Source of the DNA: Allantophomopsis cytisporea
Taxonomy: Eukaryota; Ascomycota; Leotiomycetes; Phacidiales; Phacidiaceae
Assembly (NCBI GenBank): GCA_024752435.1
Contig: CP103031.1
Span: forward strand, 1,050,001-1,114,000
DNA length: 64,000 nucleotides
Reading direction: 5' to 3'
Shown: piece by piece, positions 56,461 through 64,000 of the stretch
How positions within the stretch are numbered: position 1 is the stretch's first letter
Layout of the letters: each line of letters starts with the position of its first letter
Notes under the pieces: model-generated
The model's database searches: none
What the model saw: the letters and a program-made list of their open reading frames with translations, nothing else
What the model was told of the DNA's origin: nothing
Program-made: the position numbers and the translations under genes

Positions 56461-57599
56461 ATATAGCTTTAGCGTGTAGATTGGAATGAGAGTGGTTGAA
56501 TCGCTTTCAGAAGAGAATATCGAGCTCTTTAGGCGTTGGAAATCTATGGAGTTGGTGTAGTTGCATTTGCATTATATTGTTAGACAAATAGATTTGCTTT
56601 CTTGATTTACAATCGACTTCGAACGTCAAAATTGTTCTTGGACGGCAAAATAGTTATCAAGAATAAAAGTCAGAAAAATGCTCAAAGCCTGAGGGAAATG
56701 AACCCAGCCATGAATGCCAGAATTTGAGTCGTTTTTATTGCTATTGTTCGAGATAAACTAGATCAGGGATTGACATGCTGCTTTTACGTAAAGTTCTCGC
56801 AAGCGTTGCGATTCGCCTCCTAGTATACATAGGTCTTGATGCTATCACTTCGGTATTGATATGTATAGCGTGAATTGTACCAAGATAGAATAGGTCCTCA
56901 CAACTAGTTGCCTTGGAAAGTTATAAAATAGAGCGTAATGATTCTCTGGCAGGCAAGCTGTTAGTCGACTAATGTGAGCACTACTCGGCGTCACATCTGT
57001 TCCCTATTTAAAAACCTGGGAGGCGGTTTTTTCTGAACATCCAAGAAGAATACGGGGCACGCGGCTTATCTTGATAACTATCAATGATGATAGTATGGAG
57101 GAGCTGCTGATACGCGACAGATTGGTAATATGTGATGTATTGTTTCTCTTCATAAGCTGATCAGTTCGAGTCATAGAGATGAAGTCTTGAACCTATGAGG
57201 TTTTCCCAGGAGCAATCATGTCTTGAAAGAAATGAAGGTGATAAACACAGAACTTGATGCCAGACACTTATCAAGGTGAAAGCTTGACTACTGGATAAGA
57301 GACACCTGATTGACCTAGCGCTTGAAGTTGGTCTGGTAGCATAATGCTATGATCTCTGCAGGATGGAAGAACTCAAGTCGGTATCTGCTCACTTACAGCT
57401 ACGAAGGCTCTTCCACTTCCAATACTGATCCTCATCTGTTACGCTACTCCAAAGACAAGACACTTCAGTCTGTCAGTTCACAAACTCATAAGATCGTTGC
57501 AAAACAATATTATCATGCTACAACTTCGATACTTATCTATACTTCTCTGATCACAAACCAACTTCATCATTGAACACATCTAAGACAACTTACATCAAC
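56461..57599. other. Intergenic, AT-rich
   Basis: 1.1 kb between ARO8 and the next plus-strand gene. No coding pattern, RNA gene or repeat recognised. Confidence 0.4.
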
Positions 57600-58650
57600 A
57601 TGAAGATTAAACTTATCTCTTCTGGAGGCCGGATTATCATACAGTCTGTGCCATCTGAGCAACAGACTTTGGTTCCAAATACATCTTCAGCTCGTCTTCA
57701 AGGTATCGAAGATAACAATAATCACTATTCACCAAGCAAGCCCGGTAATCTCGAAGATGAGAAAGCTGCACAAGATGATTCTGAAACTCAACGTGATCCT
57801 GTTTATCACCAAGGCAATGTCAGCAAGAGTGTCTCTGAGGACCTAGATATGATCGACGTACCTCAGGAACTCACCACGCAAAGACCTCAAACCAGTACAG
57901 AAGATGTCATTGATACCGAGAAGGATCATGAAATGCCAGACAGCAACACTTCTCCACAGGCTTGTGATGGCCTTTCCATTAGCAGCGTTGAGCCTGCAGT
58001 TGAAACCCTCTCAGTTGCTGAACTCTCCATCGCCACTCCAGTTGATACAATAGCAGCCACGAAAGACACAGAACCATCCCCAGAACACAAAGTCAACCCC
58101 GAAACGTCAGAGTCACTCTCAACCGAGTTCCCGCAAGCCGTTCAACCCACCCCAAGAGGCACGATCCCAGGAAGCGCTCCCAAGGTAAACCCCATCGCTC
58201 GCTTCGATGCCATCTATGCCATTTATGTCGACAACACTTATGAGTGCTGGAGCATGGGACTCAAGGAGCTTCAGATAATCACATTCATGGGATTTCTCAA
58301 GAAGAAGCCTATGGCAAAGAAAGCGCCCTTGATTCTGAATTTGATGGAGAGTGTCAAGAAGCGCAATAGTTGGGAGAGACTAGTTAGGAAGGAGGGTGAG
58401 GAGGCCAGGAGGGCGAGAGATACGGCCATCGAGCACTCGGAGACTTTGAGGAGGTTGGCTTTGGGGTACGTTTGTGTGTCATGGTGGACTGATGGATTGC
58501 TGACTTTGATGTAGAGCTTATGGAAAGACAGAGACACGCGAGTTAGAGGATTCTGCGGTTGCGTGGGTTTGTTTGCGGGATTCTAGGGATAGGACTAGGG
58601 AGGTTTGGATGGTGGGTACGGGCTTTGATTTGGAGGATATGCCCGAATAA
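57600..58650 (+). CDS. Unknown 333-aa protein, acidic disordered N-terminus and basic C-terminal region
   Basis: Exons 57600-58465 and 58515-58650, intron 49 nt (gtacgt...gtag), in phase. M-K-I-K-L-I-S-S-G-G-R starts the model; the longer frame has no ATG. Residues 20-200 are acidic, Ser/Thr/Pro-rich and disordered. An ordered part follows (A-R-F-D-A-I-Y-A-I-Y-V-D-N-T-Y-E-C-W-S), then a helical basic stretch, and the second exon adds E-D-S-A-V-A-W-V-C-L-R-D-S-R-D-R and E-V-W-M-V-G-T-G-F-D-L, which looks like a folded conserved end. No family is recognised. Confidence 0.7.
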
Positions 58651-59424
58651 AGTGACTGGAGGTGGAGATTATGGCGTTATTGGTTGGGGAAAGAAACTAC
58701 ATCATCCGGGTAACATTGATCAGTGACTATATATCTTATGTAGTATGATGATCTTTAGGCTGTACATCGAGGCTTACTTCATTCAACCCCTATCGCGTAA
58801 CATTTGGCTCCTGGTGATGAGGTGCATGTATTTCCAAATGGTATTTCAAACAGCTTTCTACCAACCAAAGACAGGAAAATGATATTGACAGAATTCGGAG
58901 TAGTTGAGCACTTTGTTTCCCTTCTGAATGCACGATATTTATCTTTCATAAAAGACTGACATGAAATGGTGAATTGGTACCTCTCTGGTCATTCTCATAA
59001 ATTTTGTGTACTTCAAAACTATAATTTTAATTTTCGGAAGTAGATTGAGGAAACCTATGTGCTCTCTATATGTTCTTGTTTCTTGATGTTGCCTTGATGT
59101 TGGTGACATATCACCTGATTATCTCTCCCGTACATTATCAGGGATTGTAATTCGCCAAAAGAATCTCTAACTTCTCCATTATTCAATTTGATCTCACCGA
59201 GACGGAACCGTCAAAATGCATAGAGTCTGCAACATAATCCTTACATAATAGAATTAAACGTTTTACTGAAATGTTATAATACCCTTAGTTGTTTTTCTAG
59301 ATCCTCCTGAAACTTCCTACTGGTGCTGGGGGTGTCCCGCAGGAAGAAGGTGGAGTAGAACTATGCTTTCGCTTATTCTAGTACAGTCATATGCTATTCT
59401 AAGATTCATTCATCAACAATCACC
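58651..59424. other. Intergenic
   Basis: 774 bp before the tRNA gene, AT-rich, nothing recognised. Confidence 0.4.
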
Positions 59425-59496
59425 GCTTCTGTGGTCCAATGGTTAGGATTGCCGCCTTCCAAGCGGCAGGTTCGTGTTCGATTCACGGCAGTTGCA
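59425..59496 (+). tRNA. tRNA-Gly (TCC) with two mispaired acceptor positions
   Basis: A 72-nt cloverleaf without intron. The D arm is GTCC/GGAT with loop AATGGTTA; the anticodon stem GCCGC/GCGGC is perfect and the loop CTTCCAA gives anticodon TCC (glycine). The T arm is TCGTG-TTCGATT-CACGG, with A at the discriminator position. The acceptor stem is GCTTCTG against CAGTTGC: five pairs form, but positions 3-70 and 4-69 are U-U. The A box (TGGTCCAATGG) is intact and the B box nearly so, and five T residues at 59510-59514 could terminate Pol III. It may be functional, variant or a pseudogene. Confidence 0.75.
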
Positions 59497-60547
59497 TCTT
59501 AAAATTAACTTTTTGCCCTTTTCATCTTCATCCTCCAAACTATCCATCTTATCCTTCCTTGACCGTCAAATTTTCATTTTTGCCCATTTATGATGGCTCC
59601 CTAGGAAGAATGATACGGAAAGTACTATCTAATACCTTGAAATCGTGTTCTGGCTTGGAGATTCTGAATGATTAGTCGAGTGCTCAATAAGGAATCAAGT
59701 CGCCGAGGCACCATATTCATATTAAGTTATGCTTTGATTTAAGGATTTCAAGGTCTCTTGCTTGTTTATGCTGCATAAGAGTCTAGCTCTGCCAATCGAA
59801 TCTTTTCATTACACTGTAGCCATTCGTACGTGTCTCATCATCTCATGGACGATGCTCCCCATTAGGAGTTAGAAGAGCAGGTGGCACAAGCTTACATCGT
59901 TTGCCAGCAGAAGGATACATAAAGGAATTAATAGGCAGGGACAGTGTAAGCAGTCTGCACAGGTACGGCATCATACAAAGCTCGTAACCAATGAAGCCTG
60001 TGCAAAGAAGTATTGGCTCCTTGGCGATATTGGTTTTGTTCCTGGACTTCATCAAATATCGGCAATCGGTTGGCGGGAAGTCCACTGCAGTGGGATAACG
60101 GGTAATTTTAGGCGGTCCATTGTGGCGTATTCCAACAACTGAAGTCAACTAGGCCCCTTAAAATAGTCTCGTACCTCGTATCGGTAATTTGGTAACTTAC
60201 ACGATGATTGCATAAGCTGTCTCAAAGCCGTGGTGTCGTACCTAAGATGGACCACTATTGATATGTAAGGTGACCATTGGGTAAGTCTACAAGTAACCTT
60301 AATTTCTGCACATGGTCTGTGAGCTACATACTCTGCTTGGAAGCGTTCAAGGCGTGATGTCCTTCTTGCGCCATTGAAGTCATACGGTTATGACTTTACA
60401 CCGCAGTTATTGCATATAAGGTAGGTTCAGGTATCTCTTCTTGACTGCGTTGAAGACATCTGATCAGCTTGACCTTTCCTCGCTGGCTTCCTTCATTTCT
60501 CAATAATCATAATCACTCTTGCTCTGTCTCACACTCGTTCACTCAAG
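59497..60547. other. Intergenic, upstream of the GPI-protein gene
   Basis: About 1 kb without a coding signature. Plus-strand pyrimidine-rich sequence at about 60470-60540 precedes the next gene and probably marks its transcription start. Confidence 0.4.
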
Positions 60548-61462
60548 ATGTCTCGCATCTCATCACTCGCTCTTTTCGGCGCTTTGGTTTCTACTTCTGC
60601 CGCTTTCAAATGGGTCGGCATTCAATCTGAATACACCGTCGGTGTACCAGTGACGATCTCCTGGGACTTTGAGGGATTGGACGTTGCCCCAGAAAGAATC
60701 ACTCTTCAGCACGAAGAAGTCGGGGGGTTCGCAACCGACCAGTACGAGACTCTCATCGGTATGACTTCTCTCTCCAGCATCTGTCTTGAAAATGGACTCG
60801 GTCACTAACACTTCGTAGAATGGGTGCACCCAGATGACTTTGCCGCAAACTCTCTCCAATGGACCCCCAACGTCGCAGGTCCTAGCTTCCAGCTTGAGAT
60901 GATCGGCGCAGGTGACGTGCGAACTGGCGATTGGGGAACGGGGAAATTCAAGATCTTGGCCGCTGATGGTAGCTATGTATCAACTGTGCCGGCTGGCATT
61001 CCGCGCTGGAGCAACATCCTTCCTCAAAGTGTGCATAGTGGTGTCTGGCCTTTGAGTATGGCTGCTGCGGTTGGGCACACGACTGGAGTTTCAGTCTCGA
61101 CTACTTCGTCTGCCACTTCCAGTGCCACTATTATCGCCAGCTCCAGCTCCAGTGCCTCGTCGACTGAGGTCGCATCTACTACGTCTACCGAGGCATATTC
61201 CTCGGCGTTGATCACAAGCATTGCTGTTGTTCCAAGCACCTCTGCTGTCTTTACATCCATTCCTGTCACTACCTTCGAAACATCTTCCGGTCTTGCTCCT
61301 CTCTACCCTGTTGGAAATGCCACCGTCGCTGCCAATGGCACTTCAGCCGGCTTCGCAAAGCCTACTTCTACCATAGTCTATTCTACAGGTGCTGCTTCCA
61401 CTATCCGTGCTGGATTGGGCGCTGTGGGTGTCCTCCTTGGATCGCTCTGGTTCGTCTTGTAG
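60548..61462 (+). CDS. GPI-anchored Ser/Thr-rich cell-surface protein, KNH1/KRE9-like N-terminal domain, 284 aa
   Basis: Exons 60548-60758 and 60819-61462, intron 60 nt (gtatga...gtag). Signal peptide: residues 1-19 (M-S-R-I-S-S-L-A-L-F-G-A-L-V) with likely cleavage after T-S-A-A. The mature N-terminus (F-K-W-V-G-I-Q-S-E, then G-V-P-V-T-I-S-W-D) resembles the Ig-like domain of the Kre9/Knh1-type fungal GPI proteins. From about residue 165 comes a Ser/Thr-rich stretch, likely O-glycosylated, with N-x-S/T sites (N-A-T, N-G-T). A C-terminal hydrophobic tail (V-G-V-L-L-G-S-L-W-F-V-L) after small residues (S-T-G-A-A-S) fits GPI attachment. Probably plasma-membrane or wall bound. No enzymatic domain is visible. 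Confidence 0.85.
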
Positions 61463-62001
61463 ATACTGAGATATGCACATACTGATAACTCTATGTTACG
61501 ATAATATCTAATAGAAACCCATTAATGAAAGTTGTTGAAATTACATACTCTCGTGCTCTAACACGACTATGCACTTGGAGATCCACGGCTTCATTTACAG
61601 TAGTTCTCATATTGGTGAATCTCAAGTCCAGGTGTTTCGCATTAAATATACATACACTTGATGCACATATGTATATAGTCCTCTTCTGTGGATCGCTCTC
61701 TCTTCAATCAAGCACATAGAACCAATTCCATGTACCGGTAATCTTGTGATTATTGCATCGTAGAATGTTGTCACTGCACTCTGCTTATGTTGAGCCGTAT
61801 GAAAAGTCCAAGCTCTGTATCTGCTTTTGATTTTCGTCTTTTCAAGCTCCCCCACCATACCTCGCCAAACCTCAAGGGCTGACATCACTCCCCATCAACT
61901 CCCACTACAAAGAAAAAATTTGCACACCACCATCCTCTTGTCCCACAAAACTAGCACTAACATAATATAATGTAAATTACGCATTTTCTCAACATGAAAA
62001 A
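61463..62001. other. Intergenic, GPI-gene 3' flank
   Basis: 539 bp of AT-rich sequence before the tRNA-Glu gene. Nothing recognised. Confidence 0.4.
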
Positions 62002-62097
62002 TCCGAATTGGTGTATCGGTAACATTTCCGCCTCTCATTAGATATTTTCTTTATCTTCTGATCGCGGGAGCGCGGGGTTCGATTCCCCGATTCGGAG
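62002..62097 (+). tRNA. tRNA-Glu (CTC) with a 25-nt intron
   Basis: The acceptor stem TCCGAAT/ATTCGGA is perfect with discriminator G. The D arm is GTGT/ACAT, the T arm CGGGG-TTCGATT-CCCCG. The anticodon stem TCCGC/GCGGG closes a loop in which C-T-C (62034-62036) is followed by A37 and then an insertion at 62038-62062 before position 38. That is the canonical place for a nuclear tRNA intron. Removing it leaves a 71-nt tRNA with anticodon CTC (glutamate). A long T run starting at 62100 is a strong Pol III terminator. Confidence 0.92.
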
Positions 62098-62369
62098 TAT
62101 TTTTTTTTTGCATTTTTCTTAAAATTTGCTCTCAGGAGGTTGGTGGTGGTAGTAGGTGGGGAACATTTTGCAAGAACCGTATTCCTCTTCTGTGAGCAGA
62201 AAAGATGCACGTAACTATTGGATGTGCATAGTACTCGAACTACTCATCTGCTTTACTAGTATATAGCATTTAATCAAATTCTCCATGATGTTCATTTTAT
62301 CTGCACAATAACCAGACTTGATACAGTTGATTTACTTAGCAACACTCATCCAACAGGGGTATATCTTAA
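62098..62369. other. Spacer between tRNA-Glu and REV1
   Basis: Starts with the poly-T Pol III terminator at 62100-62109, then AT-rich 3' flank of REV1. Nothing else seen. Confidence 0.45.
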
Positions 62370-64000
62370 CTAAAACTCCAGAACACCTAATCCTCTTTCC
62401 TTAACTGCCTCATTCACTTTCACCTTAATGCCACTGATGGCGTTTTCCCATCCCAATCTCCCACGGCCTTCTTCTTCGTCGACGAGCCAAATAAGCCACT
62501 TGACAACAGCCTCCGCTTTCCCCATGTCCTTTTCCTCAAGCACAACTCTCCTCAAATACCTCTCCATAGCGGCAACATCGTCCGGATGCGGCCCATCATC
62601 CTTAAATTCCTTATGCCATTTACTCAACGTTTTCCGCAGCTCAGGGAGTGCAGTAAGGCCCTGAGTAGTGAACGTGGGTTTGGGATCTCGAGCCGGAAGA
62701 CGTAGCCTTCTCCGACCACCAACTGGAGCCTCATTCGGTCTACGTTTTTTGTTCGGATGTTCATTCAAGCCCAAGCCTGATCGGCGGGCCAATCGATCCC
62801 GACGATGTTGAGCAAGGACTTCTGTCCGCACGTCTTCTGGGAGGGCATCCAAGAAATCCTGTGGGATTTCATCCGGCAGGTCGGAGAGATTGTCGTCAGA
62901 TTCAAATGGGTTATCTTTGACTTTGTCATTTTTCGGCCGTTTTAATGATACAAAATTGGACTGTGTGAGAGTTGAAGATGAATCGGCCCTGTTACGGCTT
63001 CGGAACAGTAGACCAGGGCGTTTTTTGGTAGGAGTAACGGGTTTTCTAGGCAATTTGATGATTCGTGACTTCCTAGGTGACTGTGGAAGGATACTTTGTC
63101 CCCGAGATGACGCTGACTTTGAGGGGTATGAAGCTAAGACTTCCACTTTCATGTCGTCCGGGAGAGCTGCGAAGACTTCGGGGTCTAGCTGGGATGGCAG
63201 TGGCGGTTCACTTGCCGGCACGGTAGATGTGGAAGTCGATATGTCTAGAGATTCGACTTTCGTCTGCCGCTTAGTGCTCTGAGCCATAAGTTTTGAGCGA
63301 ATATCTTGTGGCAATTCCTCTAGCACACTACAGTCGACTTGCGTCGGTAGAATGAATTGCGTGCCTTGCAAATTAAGAGGCCTTTTGTTGGGAACACCAT
63401 CTGTAGCATTTGCCATCGCAATAGCTTGAGCAGGATGAACTGATGGGCTGCTTTTTCGGGGACTTTCGACATCGTCTATGATATCATCATGGCCGTATGC
63501 AGTAGTTTCTTTCTTAGGTGCAGGAGACTGCGCAGGTGCTTTGAACGAGATCCGCTTTTGACTGCTCTCCAATGTACCATTTCCAGTCCCTTTCATAGGC
63601 TCCAGTTTCTGCATCTGGACTCCTAGACCGCGTAATTCACCAGGGGAGAATCCATAACTACGTAAAATAGACACGGCCTCCCTCCCCATGATATCTGAAA
63701 AGTTGGTTGCAACGCCAAGGACAATGCTTTTGTTGAAAATATCGCACTTGCCATGACCCAGATTCTTGGGAGGGTTCATTGGGGCATCCGCCGCTCGACG
63801 CATGATTTTCATAGTCAACTGACGGCCTTTTACTTTTTGTTCGACGAGTCTTCTGTTCAACTCGCCACAAAGATTCTGGACAAATTCCTCTGCTTCGACT
63901 TGGCTGATGAAGCGGATGCCCCAATTGACCTCGGCAGAAACTGACTTACGAATAACTTGCTCACCGACCTGCGTCCGATCAATGCCCTGAGCATAGTCCC
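62370..64000 (-). CDS. rev1: DNA repair protein REV1, C-terminal part (5' end beyond window)
   Basis: Stop TAG at 62372-62370; the frame is open to the window edge (64000), so the N-terminal BRCT and catalytic palm lie outside. The visible part begins in the Y-family little-finger domain (L-T-M-K-I-M-R-R, then G-H-G-K-C-D). Next come M-G-R-E-A-V-S-I-L-R-S-Y-G and G-V-Q-M-Q-K-L-E-P. Ubiquitin-binding-motif-like segments follow, with core L-P-x-D: E-E-L-P-Q-D-I-R, F-A-A-L-P-D-D-M-K and L-D-A-L-P-E-D-V-R. The last about 90 residues match the REV1 C-terminal domain that binds other translesion polymerases. REV1 inserts dCMP opposite lesions and scaffolds translesion synthesis, recruited through ubiquitinated PCNA. 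Intronless in the visible part. Confidence 0.93.
   Translation of the reverse strand, partial: DYAQGIDRTQVGEQVIRKSVSAEVNWGIRFISQVEAEEFVQNLCGELNRRLVEQKVKGRQLTMKIMRRAADAPMNPPKNLGHGKCDIFNKSIVLGVATNFSDIMGREAVSILRSYGFSPGELRGLGVQMQKLEPMKGTGNGTLESSQKRISFKAPAQSPAPKKETTAYGHDDIIDDVESPRKSSPSVHPAQAIAMANATDGVPNKRPLNLQGTQFILPTQVDCSVLEELPQDIRSKLMAQSTKRQTKVESLDISTSTSTVPASEPPLPSQLDPEVFAALPDDMKVEVLASYPSKSASSRGQSILPQSPRKSRIIKLPRKPVTPTKKRPGLLFRSRNRADSSSTLTQSNFVSLKRPKNDKVKDNPFESDDNLSDLPDEIPQDFLDALPEDVRTEVLAQHRRDRLARRSGLGLNEHPNKKRRPNEAPVGGRRRLRLPARDPKPTFTTQGLTALPELRKTLSKWHKEFKDDGPHPDDVAAMERYLRRVVLEEKDMGKAEAVVKWLIWLVDEEEGRGRLGWENAISGIKVKVNEAVKERGLGVLEF

Overview
The window looks like nuclear DNA of a filamentous ascomycete (Pezizomycotina). 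The evidence is short introns of mostly 50-180 nt with GTRAGT-type donors, a Zn2Cys6 plus fungal-specific-domain regulator, an alternative oxidase, a fused ADE2, a GPI-anchored Ser/Thr-rich wall protein and a tRNA-Glu with an intron after position 37. Overall style fits Leotiomycetes (Botrytis/Sclerotinia relatives), but that placement is only a guess. There is no operon, CRISPR array, recognisable transposon or secondary-metabolite cluster. Most genes are conserved housekeeping genes, and splice junctions were assigned by eye from reading frame, splice signals and family motifs.

Layout. 1-12.1 kb: 3' end of a farnesylated YDJ1/MAS5-type Hsp40, an unknown 702-aa protein, a small dimeric alpha/beta-barrel protein, a probable decayed secreted-protein gene, proteasome subunit PUP1, and divergent to it the nucleoporin NUP159. 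12.1-20.1 kb: about 8 kb without a convincing gene, rich in microsatellites and pyrimidine tracts, upstream of a C6 regulator. 20-37.8 kb: that regulator, a coiled-coil protein, a three-KH RNA-binding protein with a long repeat-rich leader, a proline iminopeptidase-like hydrolase, KEL3, an ADGF/ADA2-type adenosine deaminase, VPS71/SWC6 and a small mitochondrial membrane protein. 39.6-49.3 kb: a 1,089-aa disordered protein, a 288-aa unknown, ADE2, an ankyrin-like relic and alternative oxidase. 51.3-58.7 kb: a compact block with a GFA-fold protein, an acylphosphatase with a 12-nt first exon, TLS1, ARO8 and a 333-aa unknown. 59.4-64 kb: tRNA-Gly(TCC), a GPI-anchored protein, tRNA-Glu(CTC) and the C-terminal part of REV1.

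The genes do not form one pathway. Links that can be defended are local: a TGACTCA (Gcn4/Cpc1-type) site and GATA motifs upstream of ARO8, bidirectional promoters (PUP1/NUP159, iminopeptidase/KEL3, acylphosphatase/TLS1) and convergent pairs with short spacers. No clear novel system was found. The least explained material is three interrupted reading frames (5.05-5.53, 18.1-18.6 and 47.3-47.7 kb), the 8-kb gene-poor region and the tRNA-Gly with a mispaired acceptor stem.
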